64,000 bases of DNA, taken from positions 930,001 to 994,000 of the forward strand of contig NZ_JAABNS010000001.1 of the NCBI RefSeq assembly GCF_009928425.1. The letters run 5' to 3'. Under the pieces are notes generated by a model. That model was not told the DNA's origin, ran no database searches, and was given only the letters and a program-made list of their open reading frames with translations. The stretch comes from Pseudarthrobacter sp. ATCC 49987. Its GTDB lineage: Bacteria; Actinomycetota; Actinomycetes; Actinomycetales; Micrococcaceae. Shown here in pieces: positions 8,565 to 25,186 of this stretch (positions are counted from its first letter, which is position 1; every line of letters starts with the position of its first letter). Both the position numbers and the translations under genes were made by a program.

Positions 8565-11500
8565 ATGTCGTCTGGGTCCAGCGTGGAGGATCAACCCGTT
8601 TCGATCGGTGCCGGAGAAGGCTACCTGAGGGACTACTACGAGCACCTCGCCGAAGAAGACGCCCGGGCGTATCCCGAGGAGTTGCTCGCTGCACGCGCAG
8701 CGATGCACCGCCACACGGCGGCGACCCGGTTCCCGGGCAGCGCCAGCATTACCATCTCCGACGAAGCCGACCGCAGTGTCGTCTACATCATCACCGACGA
8801 CATGCCCTTCCTCGTTGACTCGGTCAACGCGGAACTGGTCCGGCAGAATGCCCCCATCCACCTGGTGATGCACCCGCTGTTCGTCGTGACCCGCAACCGT
8901 GAGAGCGGTGACCTCGTCAAGGTCTCGCGGGTTCCCTCGCACCTGGGCATCTCCAGTGGCGACACTGCGGCCATGCCCAACCTGTCGCACCTGATCGCCC
9001 AGGGTGACAACGCCTCCCACATGGAATCGTGGATCGCCGTCGAAATCGACCCTGTCGACGACGCGAAGCGCGCGGCGCTGACCGAGGGAATCGGGCGGGT
9101 GCTCGCCGATGTCCGGGCCGCCGTCGAGGACTGGCCAAAGATGCGGAACAGGGCTCTCCAGATCGCCGAGGGCCTGGACAAGCTGGCCGATGCCGCGCAG
9201 ATCGCCGAACTCCGCCAGGCCCAGGAGCTGCTGCGCTGGCTCGATGACGGGAACTTCACGTTCCTCGGATACCGCGAATACGACCTCAAAAACGAATCCG
9301 GCGAGGACGTCCTGGAACCCCGCGAAGAAAGCGGCCTCGGGCTGCTGCGCGGCGGCGCCGACACCCCGCACCAGATCCAGCACCTCACCGAGACCGGCCG
9401 GAAGAAAGCACGCGAAAAGCGCGCCCTCGTCATCACCAAGGCCAACTCGCGCTCCACCGTCCACCGCTCCGCCTACCTGGACTACATCGGGGTCAAGAGC
9501 TTCGACGCGGCCGGCAACGTCAACGGCGAACGCCGCTTCATCGGACTCTTCGCCACCACGGCCTACGCCGGATCCGTGCGGGACATCCCGGTGGTCCGCG
9601 AGAAGGTTGCCGCGGTGCTCAACGATGCCGGCTTCCCGCCGGACTCGCACTCGGGCAAGGACCTCCTGGGCATCCTCGAAACCTACCCCCGCGACGAGCT
9701 CTTCCAGATCGAAATCCCCGATCTGGCCGCCATCGCCACGGGCATCCAGCGGCTTCAGGAACGGCGCCGGACCCGGCTGTTCCTCCGCCCGGACATTTAC
9801 GGCCGCTTTATGTCCGCCCTCGTGTACCTTCCGCGTGACCGGTACACCACCAACGTGCGCCTGCGCATCGAGCAGGAACTCCGCGAAACCTTCGACGCCG
9901 TGTCCATCGACTACGAGGCGCGGATGACCGAATCCGCACTGGCGCGGCTCTTCTTCCGGATCAGGCTCCCGAAGAACGCCGATGTCAGCAACGTCAACAG
10001 CGACGACCTCGAAAAGCGGCTGGTCCGGGCGGCCCGCTCATGGAGTGAAGGCATCGCCGAAGTCCTGCACGCCCGCGCCGACGGAGCCGGCGGCCTCAAG
10101 GACGACGGCGCCAAGGAGCTTGCCTCGGTCTGGGCCGAGGCCTTCCCGGCGAGCTACCGCGTGGACTACGAGGTGGAAGATGCCCTGGAGGACATCGCCC
10201 GCTTCGAAAAGTACGGCGCCCTGGCCGAACGCGCCGGGGAAGCCGTCAAGGAACAGCCTGGCGTCCATGTCTACCTCCCCGACGGCGCCGGAGCAACGCT
10301 GGAAGAGGACGCCCGCGTCAAGCTCTACATGCTCGAGCCCAAAAGCCTGAGCCAGATCCTGCCGTACTTCCACAATCTGGGCCTGGAGGTCCTGGACGAG
10401 CGCCCGTTCGAGATCGAAACAGCGGACCACCGCGACTTCTTCCTTTACGACCTGGGCCTGAAGTACCCCGCCGGGGTGGACCCCCTCAAAACGGGGCAAC
10501 TGCTCGCCGACTCCTTCGGCGCCGCGGTCTCCGGTGCCGTGGAATCCGACAGCTTCGACCGGCTGGTGCTGCGCGAGGGCATGCACTGGCGCCAGGTCGT
10601 CGTGCTGCGCGCCTACGCCAAGTACATGCGGCAAATGGGCAACACCAACTCCTACGGATTCCTGGCAGACACCCTGCTGGCCAACCCCGATGTCAACCGC
10701 GGGCTCAGTGCCCTGTTCGAAGCCCGCTTCGATCCGGCACTGGGCGAGGACGCGCGCCGCATCAGGCAGGACGAGGTCCTCGCCGGACTGGACGCAGCGA
10801 TCGAACAGGTCGCAACCCTCGACGCCGACCGAGTGCTGCGGACCTTCAAGAACCTGATCCAGGCGACTCTGCGGACCAACTACTACCAGAACAAGGCGCA
10901 CCTGAGTTTCAAGCTGAACCCGTCGGCGATTGAGGGCCTGCCGTTCCCGACTCCCATGTTCGAGATCTGGGTCTATTCGCCCCGGGTCGAGGGTGTGCAC
11001 CTGCGTTTCGGCAAGGTGGCCCGCGGCGGGCTCCGCTGGTCGGACCGCCGCGAGGATTTCCGCACCGAAATCCTTGGCCTGGTCAAGGCCCAGACGGTCA
11101 AGAACGCCGTGATCGTGCCCACCGGCGCCAAGGGCGGGTTCTACGCCAAGCAGCTCCCGGACCCGGCCTCGGACCGCACCGCGTGGATGGCGGAGGGCAT
11201 CGAAAGCTACAAGACGTTCATCCGCGGCCTCCTGGACGTGACCGACAACCTCGTGACGACGCCGGAGGGCGAGCAGCTGGTGCCGCCGGCCGCTGTCGTC
11301 CGGCACGACGACGACGACTCCTACCTCGTGGTCGCGGCCGACAAGGGAACGGCGTCGTTCTCCGACATCGCCAACGGCCTTGCCGCGGAATACGGATTCT
11401 GGCTCGGCGACGCTTTCGCCTCCGGCGGCTCGGTCGGCTACGACCACAAGGCCATGGGCATCACGGCCCGCGGTGCCTGGGAATCCGTCAAGAGGCACTT

Positions 11501-13439
11501 CAGCGAGCTTGACCTGGACACCCAGTCCGAGCCGTTCACCGTTGTCGGTGTCGGCGACATGTCAGGCGACGTGTTCGGCAACGGAATGCTGCTGTCGAAG
11601 CACATCCGGCTGCTCGCGGCGTTTGACCACCGGCACATCTTCCTCGATCCCACCCCGGACGAAGCGGTCTCCTTCGCCGAGCGCCGGCGGCTCTTCGAGC
11701 TGCCCCGTTCCTCCTGGGACGACTACAACAAGGCACTGATCAGCGAAGGCGGCGGTGTATTTGCCCGCCAGTCGAAGTCCATACCGGTCTCGGACCAGGT
11801 CAGGTCCGCGCTGGGACTGCCCGACGGGACCACGAAGCTCAGCCCGCCCGAACTGCTGCGCGCGATCCTGCTGGCCCCGGCCGACCTGCTCTACAACGGC
11901 GGAATCGGCACCTACGTCAAGGCCAGTACGGAAACCCATTCCGAGGTCGGCGACAAGGCCAACGACTCCATCCGAGTCGACGGCCGCGACCTGCGCGTGA
12001 AGGTGGTCGGCGAGGGCGGCAACCTGGGCATGACACAGCGTGGCCGCATCGAAGCTGCCCTCCAGGGCGTCATCCTGAACACTGATGCGATCGACAACTC
12101 CGCCGGGGTGGACTGCTCCGACCACGAGGTCAACATCAAGATCTTCGTGGACCGGATGGTGGCCGCGGGGAAGCTCGATCCCGCGGAGCGATCGGAGTTC
12201 CTGGCCTCGATGACCGACGAAGTCGGCCGGCTGGTGCTGGAGGACAACATCGACCAGAACATCCTGCTGCTCAATGACCGGATGCGGGTCTCCGAATGGA
12301 GCCCCAGCTACGAACGCCTCATGGACTGGCTGGAGAAGTCCGCCGACCTCAAGCGCGACCTGGAAGCGCTGCCGACGACGGCGACGCTGCGGGAGAGGCT
12401 GGAGCAGGGCCAGGGTTTGACCTCGCCCGAGCTCTCCGTACTGGCGGCCTACGCCAAAATCGAACTCGCCTCGGCACTCCGGGACAGCGACTTGTCCGAG
12501 GACCCGTGGTTCCGGGCGACCCTGCGGAACTACTTCCCGCAGCAGTTGCGGGACAGGTTCGATGCTGACCTCGACACCCATCCGCTGCGCCGCGAAATCA
12601 TCGCGACGGTGGTGGCGAACGACATGATCAACATGGGCGGCATCACCTTCGCGTTCCGTGCCATGGAGGAAACCTCGGCCTCCGAGGCCGCCGTCGCAAA
12701 GGCCTTCGTGGCCCTCCGTGAAGTCTACGAACTGGACATCATGGTCGGGGAACTCAACGAGCTCCCCGCGTCCTTCCCGACGGAGCACTGGAGCACTGTC
12801 CACCTGGATATCCGCCGGCTTCTGGACCGGGCCGTGCGGTGGGTCCTGAGCCAAAGCAACGCCTCCCGGCCCATTGCCGAGACCGTTGCCGAGTTCAAGC
12901 CGCTGATGGATCCGATGCGGGCACGCCTGCTGGACTACCTGCGCGGCGACGACCGTGCCCGGGTGGCCGAATGGCTTGAGAAGGCGCGCGGCTGGGACCT
13001 GCCCGAGGATCTGGCGCACCGTTGGGCAGAACTGTTCGAAAGCTTCGTGCTGCTCGACATCGCCAAGATTGTCCACGTCAGCCCCGAACCCGTCGAGAAC
13101 ATCGCCCACGTGTACTACGTGGTGTTCAACCGGTTCCACGCCGACTCCCTGCTCGAACGCATCACCAAGCTGCCCAGGAAAGACCGCTGGCAGGCCCTGG
13201 CCAGGGCGGCCCTCCGTGACGATCTCTACTCGACAGTTTCGGACATGACGACGGCGGTGCTGGAGACAACGCCTCCGGAGATGCCGGCCGAGGAGCGGCT
13301 GGCGGCCTGGGAAAGCCAGAATGTTGAGCAGCTGGACCGGGCGAAGAGCATGTTTGAAGAGGTGAACGCCCTCGAGGCCGATGACATGGCCTCGCTGTCG
13401 GTAGCATTGAGGCTCTTGAGGTCAATCGTTCGACGCTAG
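8565..13439 (+). CDS. gdh: NAD-dependent glutamate dehydrogenase, large 180-kDa type
   Basis: 1,624 residues; catalyses NAD-linked oxidative deamination of glutamate to 2-oxoglutarate and ammonia. The size and architecture are those of the large class found in Streptomyces and mycobacteria: a long N-terminal region with ACT-like modules, a central catalytic domain (RFGKVARGGLRWSDRREDFRTE, then VPTGAKGGFYAK, with the catalytic lysine region), a Rossmann part (VVGVGDMSGDVFGNGMLLS, KVVGEGGNLGMTQRGRIE) and a helical C-terminal domain. ATG 8565 lies nine bases after GGAGG; a TTG at 8559 is too close to the site to be preferred. The sensor kinase follows 37 bp later and may be co-transcribed. Confidence 0.96.
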   Translation: MSSGSSVEDQPVSIGAGEGYLRDYYEHLAEEDARAYPEELLAARAAMHRHTAATRFPGSASITISDEADRSVVYIITDDMPFLVDSVNAELVRQNAPIHLVMHPLFVVTRNRESGDLVKVSRVPSHLGISSGDTAAMPNLSHLIAQGDNASHMESWIAVEIDPVDDAKRAALTEGIGRVLADVRAAVEDWPKMRNRALQIAEGLDKLADAAQIAELRQAQELLRWLDDGNFTFLGYREYDLKNESGEDVLEPREESGLGLLRGGADTPHQIQHLTETGRKKAREKRALVITKANSRSTVHRSAYLDYIGVKSFDAAGNVNGERRFIGLFATTAYAGSVRDIPVVREKVAAVLNDAGFPPDSHSGKDLLGILETYPRDELFQIEIPDLAAIATGIQRLQERRRTRLFLRPDIYGRFMSALVYLPRDRYTTNVRLRIEQELRETFDAVSIDYEARMTESALARLFFRIRLPKNADVSNVNSDDLEKRLVRAARSWSEGIAEVLHARADGAGGLKDDGAKELASVWAEAFPASYRVDYEVEDALEDIARFEKYGALAERAGEAVKEQPGVHVYLPDGAGATLEEDARVKLYMLEPKSLSQILPYFHNLGLEVLDERPFEIETADHRDFFLYDLGLKYPAGVDPLKTGQLLADSFGAAVSGAVESDSFDRLVLREGMHWRQVVVLRAYAKYMRQMGNTNSYGFLADTLLANPDVNRGLSALFEARFDPALGEDARRIRQDEVLAGLDAAIEQVATLDADRVLRTFKNLIQATLRTNYYQNKAHLSFKLNPSAIEGLPFPTPMFEIWVYSPRVEGVHLRFGKVARGGLRWSDRREDFRTEILGLVKAQTVKNAVIVPTGAKGGFYAKQLPDPASDRTAWMAEGIESYKTFIRGLLDVTDNLVTTPEGEQLVPPAAVVRHDDDDSYLVVAADKGTASFSDIANGLAAEYGFWLGDAFASGGSVGYDHKAMGITARGAWESVKRHFSELDLDTQSEPFTVVGVGDMSGDVFGNGMLLSKHIRLLAAFDHRHIFLDPTPDEAVSFAERRRLFELPRSSWDDYNKALISEGGGVFARQSKSIPVSDQVRSALGLPDGTTKLSPPELLRAILLAPADLLYNGGIGTYVKASTETHSEVGDKANDSIRVDGRDLRVKVVGEGGNLGMTQRGRIEAALQGVILNTDAIDNSAGVDCSDHEVNIKIFVDRMVAAGKLDPAERSEFLASMTDEVGRLVLEDNIDQNILLLNDRMRVSEWSPSYERLMDWLEKSADLKRDLEALPTTATLRERLEQGQGLTSPELSVLAAYAKIELASALRDSDLSEDPWFRATLRNYFPQQLRDRFDADLDTHPLRREIIATVVANDMINMGGITFAFRAMEETSASEAAVAKAFVALREVYELDIMVGELNELPASFPTEHWSTVHLDIRRLLDRAVRWVLSQSNASRPIAETVAEFKPLMDPMRARLLDYLRGDDRARVAEWLEKARGWDLPEDLAHRWAELFESFVLLDIAKIVHVSPEPVENIAHVYYVVFNRFHADSLLERITKLPRKDRWQALARAALRDDLYSTVSDMTTAVLETTPPEMPAEERLAAWESQNVEQLDRAKSMFEEVNALEADDMASLSVALRLLRSIVRR

Positions 13440-13476
13440 GCAGCTGCCGCTCCCCGCGTCGCAAAATGGAGGTGCT

Positions 13477-14946
13477 GTGGCAATCTTTACGGACCCTATC
13501 AGGGAGCATGCTGATTTCGGGCCGGGGGATGCCGAGTGGCTGCACCTCCTCGTCGGCGACTGGCAGATGGTCGCGGACTTGGCGTTCGCCGACCTGGCGC
13601 TGTGGTTTCCGCACCCTGAATTCGGCTACGTGGCGCTTGCCCACGTCCGCCCCTCCACCACGCATACGGTGTTCCACGCCGACTTCGTGGGGGAGGGGAT
13701 CAGGTCGGACCTGTTGCCGCTCGTCAACAAGGCGTGGGAGAGCCGAACGATCGAGCGCTCCAACGAGACCAACTGGAGTAGCGACATGGCCCTCCGGGTC
13801 GAAGCCGTGCCGATGGTCCGGAACGGCCGGACGCTGGCCATCGTCACGACCCACATGGACCTCTCCAGCTCCCGCATGCCGTCGCGGCTGGAGCTGACCT
13901 ACCGGCAGTGCGCCTACGACCTGCTGCGGATGGGGACGCTGGGGCTGTGGCCGGACTTCGCCTCGCCCACCGGTTCCCGCCGCGGCGCGCCCCGCGTCGG
14001 TGACGGCCTGATCAGGCTCGACGCCGAGGGCATCGTCCAGTACGCGAGCCCCAACGGCGTCTCGGCCTTCCGGCGGCTCGGCGACGGCGAGTCGCTCGAG
14101 GGCCGGAGCCTGGCCGAATTAACCGCGGGCCTGCTCAAGGACCGCCGCCTGGTGGACGAGACCCTGCCGCTCGTTGTCACGGGACGCATGCCATGGCGCA
14201 GTGAAATCGAGTCCCGCGGGGTCAGCCTGTCCCTGCGTGCCATTCCCCTGCGGGATGAACAGCAGCGCTTTGGTGCCCTGGTGCTCTGCCGCGACGTCAG
14301 CGAGTTGCGGCGCCGGGAGCTGGAACTCGTCACGAAGGACGCCACGATCCGGGAGATCCACCACCGGGTGAAGAACAACCTGCAGACCGTTGCCGCGCTG
14401 CTTCGGATGCAGTCACGGCGCATGGTCAGCGACGAGGCTAAACAGGGACTCGAGCAGGCCATGCGGCGGGTGGCCACGATCGCCCTCGTGCATGAGACGC
14501 TGTCGCAGGGCCTGACCCAGAGCGTCGACTTCGATGAGCTCATCGGCCGCCAGTTCCGGCTCTCGGCCGAGGTTGCGTCCCCGTCGCAGCAGGTCAAGAC
14601 CGCGCGCTCCGGACTCTTCGGCGAACTGCCGAGCGACTTCGCCACCCCGCTGGCCCTGGTGATCAACGAGCTGGTGACGAACGCCGTCGAACATGGCCTG
14701 GAGGGCCGCACCGGAACTGTCTGGCTGATCGCGGACCGCTCCGAAAGCGAGGACGGGGAGGAGCTGCTCACGGTGACGGTGGCGGATGACGGGGTCGGCA
14801 TTCCCGCTAAACCCTATGTGGAGGGACTCGGCCTGCAGATTGTGCGCACCCTGGTGACGAGCGAGTTGGGCGGCAGTATTCAGTGGAAGGCCAGGGAGGG
14901 CGGCGGAACGGCTGTCCAGATTGTCTTGAGCCTGGCCAAACCGTAG
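13477..14946 (+). CDS. pdtaS: PdtaS-type cytosolic sensor histidine kinase
   Basis: 489 residues with no membrane segment. It has an N-terminal GAF-like domain (about 1-150), a PAS domain (about 165-275), a HisKA_2 phosphoacceptor block (IREIHHRVKNNLQTVAALL, with the HHRVKNN box) and a HATPase_c domain with N box (LVINELVTNAVEHG) and G1 box (DDGVGIP). The layout matches mycobacterial PdtaS (Rv3220c), which phosphorylates the RNA-binding antiterminator PdtaR. Its neighbour whiB1 is also the neighbour in mycobacteria (Rv3219), so synteny supports the name. No response regulator is encoded in this window. GTG 13477 follows GGAGG by four bases. Confidence 0.88.
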   Translation: MAIFTDPIREHADFGPGDAEWLHLLVGDWQMVADLAFADLALWFPHPEFGYVALAHVRPSTTHTVFHADFVGEGIRSDLLPLVNKAWESRTIERSNETNWSSDMALRVEAVPMVRNGRTLAIVTTHMDLSSSRMPSRLELTYRQCAYDLLRMGTLGLWPDFASPTGSRRGAPRVGDGLIRLDAEGIVQYASPNGVSAFRRLGDGESLEGRSLAELTAGLLKDRRLVDETLPLVVTGRMPWRSEIESRGVSLSLRAIPLRDEQQRFGALVLCRDVSELRRRELELVTKDATIREIHHRVKNNLQTVAALLRMQSRRMVSDEAKQGLEQAMRRVATIALVHETLSQGLTQSVDFDELIGRQFRLSAEVASPSQQVKTARSGLFGELPSDFATPLALVINELVTNAVEHGLEGRTGTVWLIADRSESEDGEELLTVTVADDGVGIPAKPYVEGLGLQIVRTLVTSELGGSIQWKAREGGGTAVQIVLSLAKP

Positions 14947-14988
14947 TTGGCCAGCCGGCCCGTGCCTGTTGCGGCGGTTAACCGGCAG

Positions 14989-15014
14989 TGGCCGCAGACT
15001 GAGGTCTGCGGCCA
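14989..15014. terminator. Hairpin between convergent pdtaS and whiB1
   Basis: TGGCCGCAGAC (14989-14999) pairs perfectly with GTCTGCGGCCA (15004-15014) around the loop TGAG. It sits about 40 bp past the kinase stop and 58 bp past the whiB1 stop, so it can serve both genes. Confidence 0.75.
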
Positions 15015-15071
15015 TTGCTGTCCTGCCGGTGAAAGCGGGCCGCCGGTTTCGCCGGCGTCAGGATCCTTGTG

Positions 15072-15320
15072 TCAGGAGGCGCGGCGGGCGCGGGCTGCGC
15101 GGCGCTTCAGGGCGCGGCGCTCGTCTTCGCTCATGCCGCCCCACACGCCGGCGTCCTGCCCGGACTCAAGGGCCCACTGAAGGCAGGTGTCGACGACAGG
15201 GCATCGACGGCAAACACTTTTGGCTTCCTCGATCTGCAGGAGGGCAGGACCGGTGTTTCCTACGGGGAAGAAAAGCTCCGGGTCCTTGTCAAGGCACGCT
15301 GCGCGGTTACGCCAATCCAT
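15072..15320 (-). CDS. whiB1: WhiB1, iron-sulfur transcriptional regulator
   Basis: 82 residues with the four invariant cysteines (C9, C37, C40, C46) that hold a [4Fe-4S] cluster, the GVWGG turn (58-62), and a basic C-terminal DNA-binding tail (RRALKRRAARARRAS). In mycobacteria WhiB1 is essential, binds the primary sigma factor and reacts with nitric oxide; the same role is inferred here from length, Cys spacing and the pdtaS neighbour. ATG at 15320. The upstream region carries a CRP-type palindrome (15363-15378) and further on a GC-rich hairpin, so transcription is probably under cAMP-receptor control, as known for mycobacterial whiB1. Confidence 0.93.
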   Translation of the reverse strand: MDWRNRAACLDKDPELFFPVGNTGPALLQIEEAKSVCRRCPVVDTCLQWALESGQDAGVWGGMSEDERRALKRRAARARRAS

Positions 15321-15362
15321 GCTGATCAGTCACTCCATTCCTGGGAACTCGTTAAATGCCTT

Positions 15363-15378
15363 TGTGAAATTATTCACT
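15363..15378. promoter_or_regulatory. CRP-like operator upstream of whiB1
   Basis: TGTGA, six bases, TCACT: one mismatch from the CRP consensus TGTGA-N6-TCACA. It lies 43-58 bp upstream of the whiB1 start codon in an otherwise AT-rich stretch. Mycobacterial whiB1 is a known CRP target. Confidence 0.6.
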
Positions 15379-15395
15379 AGAGGCTTCATAAGAAA

Positions 15396-15413
15396 GGGGC
15401 CCTCTGGGGCCCC
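15396..15413. other. GC hairpin in the whiB1 upstream region
   Basis: GGGGCCC (15396-15402), loop TCTG, GGGCCCC (15407-15413). It lies 76-93 bp upstream of whiB1. It could be part of a leader RNA or an insulator between the divergent promoters; which is not clear from sequence. Confidence 0.5.
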
Positions 15414-15547
15414 CTCGGTCATCTGGATTAAGCGTGTCATGTTAACGCTGTGTAAACAAGGGGTACTTGGCTGCAAAATACCTTGGAATCGTGAGCGATG
15501 CATCACATTGGCTGGCGGCGGCCTCACATCTAGACGACTGTGTCCGG

Positions 15548-15553
15548 TACTGT
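15548..15553 (+). promoter_or_regulatory. -10 element of a leaderless gene
   Basis: TACTGT fits TANNNT and ends six bases before the GTG at 15560, the spacing expected if transcription starts on the start codon. No clear -35 is seen. Confidence 0.4.
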
Positions 15554-15559
15554 GCCAGT

Positions 15560-16045
15560 GTGTCAAGAGCCTCTGAAAACCCCTCCGAACCTCCCCGCGA
15601 CGGCGATACCGCTGGGTCCCCCGCATGCGGGGCCGGCGCTGGCGCACCCGCCCGGCCCGCGGGAATCATGGTGATTGCGGTCATCGTTGCACTGGAAGCG
15701 ACGGCGCTGCTGGTGGCAGCCATCTGGTACGGAAGCCAGCTGCTGACCGGGGCCCCCGTGCTCTCGTTCTGGGGCGCGGTGTTCACGCTGGGGCTCCTCC
15801 TGGCCTTCTCCGCCTGGCTCTTTGCAGTGTCGACCTTCCTGTTCCGCGGCTACCGGTGGCCGCGTGCCGGCGCGCTGGTGGCGCAGCTCTTCACACTCAC
15901 TATCGGCTTCCCCACGATGTCGGGCGGATACCCCGTGGCGGGCCTGGCCATGCTGGTGCCCGCGGTTCTCGCCATCATTTTGCTGTTCGACAGGCGTGTC
16001 ATCGCCTTCGCCTCACGCGCTGGCGGGGCGCCGCCCGCCCTTTAG
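15560..16045 (+). CDS. Small integral membrane protein, unknown function
   Basis: 161 residues from GTG 15560 (VSRASENPSEPPRDG). A hydrophilic, Pro/Gly/Ala-rich N-terminus of about 35 residues precedes four predicted membrane helices (IMVIAVIVALEATALLVAAIW; FWGAVFTLGLLLAFSAWLF; AGALVAQLFTLTIGF; VAGLAMLVPAVLAIILLF). I do not recognise the family by name. The frame is open back to 15467, but the extra stretch (AAKYLGIVSDASHW) looks non-coding and the GTG has a -10-like TACTGT six bases ahead. It converges with the FHA/FtsK ATPase gene 20 bp downstream. Confidence 0.6.
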   Translation: MSRASENPSEPPRDGDTAGSPACGAGAGAPARPAGIMVIAVIVALEATALLVAAIWYGSQLLTGAPVLSFWGAVFTLGLLLAFSAWLFAVSTFLFRGYRWPRAGALVAQLFTLTIGFPTMSGGYPVAGLAMLVPAVLAIILLFDRRVIAFASRAGGAPPAL

Positions 16046-16065
16046 GCTGCACTCTCGCCGGAGCC

Positions 16066-23491
<7,426 letters not shown>

Positions 23492-24361
23492 ATGGCCGGA
23501 CAAGTCGACCAACTAGTAAAACCCGGAAGCGGCCGCGGACTGCTCGACGTCTACGGTGACCGGTTCCTGCTGAAGCTGCTGGTACGCAAGGAAATCAAAA
23601 TCCGTTATCGCGGATCAGTGCTCGGGCTGATGTGGTCCTATGTGAAACCACTGATGCAGTTCCTGATCTACTTCATCGCGCTGGGCATATTCCTGAATCT
23701 TGAGCACGGGACGCCCAACTATGCGATCTACCTCTTTTCGGGCATCGTGCTGGTCAACTTTTTTACGGAGTCATTGTCCAATGCCACCCGATCAATCGTT
23801 GACAACCGAGACCTCATCCGAAAGATCTACTTGCCGCGGGAGCTATTCCCGGTGGCAACGGTATGGGTCTCGGCGGCGCACTTCCTGCCACAACTGCTCG
23901 TCCTGATCGCTGCCTGCCTGTTTGTGGGCTGGACCCCGTCGATCCTGCAGATAGCCGCTGCGGTCCTGATTTTCGTTATGGTCGCAGTGCTGGCTACGGG
24001 CCTCGGTCTGATGTTCGGCGCCGTCAACGTCTACTTCCGCGACTCCGAGAACATTGTGGACATGATCGTTATGGTCGTCACGTGGGCTTCTCCGGTGCTC
24101 TACGTATGGACCATGGTCGAGCGTGTCATGGGACAGTGGTTCTGGGTCTACATGCTGAACCCGATGACCACCGCCGTCGGAGTTTTTCACTGGACTTTTT
24201 GGGAACCGACACTGAAGGCCGACCAGGTGGTCAGCGATCCAATGCCCCCGGACCTGCTGAGCTTCTGGCTTCCAGTTTCCATGCTCACCTCCGTCGCCAT
24301 CCTGTTCCTTGGCCAGTTGATGTTCCGCCGGCTTTCCGTCCACTTCGCACAGGAGCTCTAA
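23492..24361 (+). CDS. wzm: Polysaccharide ABC exporter permease (Wzm type)
   Basis: 289 residues with about six membrane helices of the ABC-2 type; the amphipathic entry helix LKLLVRKEIKIRYRGSVLG precedes the first helix, as in Wzm/TagG proteins. The ATG at 23492 abuts the previous stop codon, and the ATPase starts one base after its own stop. In mycobacteria Rv3781-Rv3783 export the galactan precursor, and the gene order here supports the same role: moving lipid-linked galactofuranan across the membrane. Confidence 0.9.
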   Translation: MAGQVDQLVKPGSGRGLLDVYGDRFLLKLLVRKEIKIRYRGSVLGLMWSYVKPLMQFLIYFIALGIFLNLEHGTPNYAIYLFSGIVLVNFFTESLSNATRSIVDNRDLIRKIYLPRELFPVATVWVSAAHFLPQLLVLIAACLFVGWTPSILQIAAAVLIFVMVAVLATGLGLMFGAVNVYFRDSENIVDMIVMVVTWASPVLYVWTMVERVMGQWFWVYMLNPMTTAVGVFHWTFWEPTLKADQVVSDPMPPDLLSFWLPVSMLTSVAILFLGQLMFRRLSVHFAQEL

Positions 24362-24362
24362 G

Positions 24363-25115
24363 ATGACGAAGCGCGGCCACGTTGCCATCAGCTGTATCGG
24401 CGTCCGCAAGCAGTTCGTTCTGCGCCACACCCGGTCCCTCAAGGAGGCTCTGGTCTGGCTGGTCAAGGGACGTAAGGGGGACCTGTCGAAAAGATTCCTC
24501 GCGCTCGACAACGTATCGCTCGAGGTCAAACAGGGCGAAACTGTCGCACTCATGGGGCTCAACGGTTCCGGAAAGTCGACACTACTGAAGCTGATCTCTG
24601 GAGTCCTGCAACCTGACGGCGGCACGGTGCGGACCCGGGGGCGCGTGGCCGGCCTGATTGAAGTCGGCGCAGGCTTCCACCATGACCTCAGCGGCCGGGA
24701 CAACGTCTATCTCAACGGCGCCATCCTTGGCATGTCAGAGAAGCAGATCGATGAGATGTTCGATTCCATCGTCGAGTTCTCCGAGATCGGAGAATTCATT
24801 GACACGGAAGTGAAGTTCTACTCCTCGGGAATGTACCTGCGCCTGGCGTTTTCAATTGCGGTACACACAGACCCTGAGGTCTTCCTGATTGATGAAATTC
24901 TTGCTGTGGGCGACGAGCCGTTCCAGCGCAAGTGCATCGCCAAGATCAAGGAACTTTCGGAAATGGGGAAGACCCTGTTTGTGGTGAGCCATGACCTGGA
25001 TCTGGTCGCCACCGTGTGTGAACGGGGCGTCCTGCTCGAACACGGCAAGGTGGTCATGGACGCTGAAGTGCACGAGGTCGTAGACGAGCTCCGGCGAAGG
25101 TCTTCGGTGGGTTAG
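24363..25115 (+). CDS. wzt: Polysaccharide ABC exporter ATPase (Wzt type)
   Basis: 250 residues with Walker A GLNGSGKST (65-73), a polysaccharide-exporter signature YSSGMYLRLAF (153-163) in place of LSGGQ, Walker B FLIDEIL (174-180) and switch histidine VVSHD. It lacks the C-terminal carbohydrate-binding domain found in O-antigen Wzt proteins of the ligand-recognising class, so export is probably not tied to a capped chain end. Last gene of the glf operon; it converges with the lipoprotein gene 71 bp away. Confidence 0.9.
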   Translation: MTKRGHVAISCIGVRKQFVLRHTRSLKEALVWLVKGRKGDLSKRFLALDNVSLEVKQGETVALMGLNGSGKSTLLKLISGVLQPDGGTVRTRGRVAGLIEVGAGFHHDLSGRDNVYLNGAILGMSEKQIDEMFDSIVEFSEIGEFIDTEVKFYSSGMYLRLAFSIAVHTDPEVFLIDEILAVGDEPFQRKCIAKIKELSEMGKTLFVVSHDLDLVATVCERGVLLEHGKVVMDAEVHEVVDELRRRSSVG

Positions 25116-25186
25116 CCCTTCCGCGTGGGAAAACGGCGGTCGATGCCTATTCGGGGAGATTGGCGCCCGAGACCGCAATCGTGCCG

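Noticed and set aside
10038..13139. Two long open frames (486 and 525 codons) opposite gdh
   Set aside because: Codon-position shadows of the glutamate dehydrogenase gene, with Val/Gly/Asp-rich translation and no domain.
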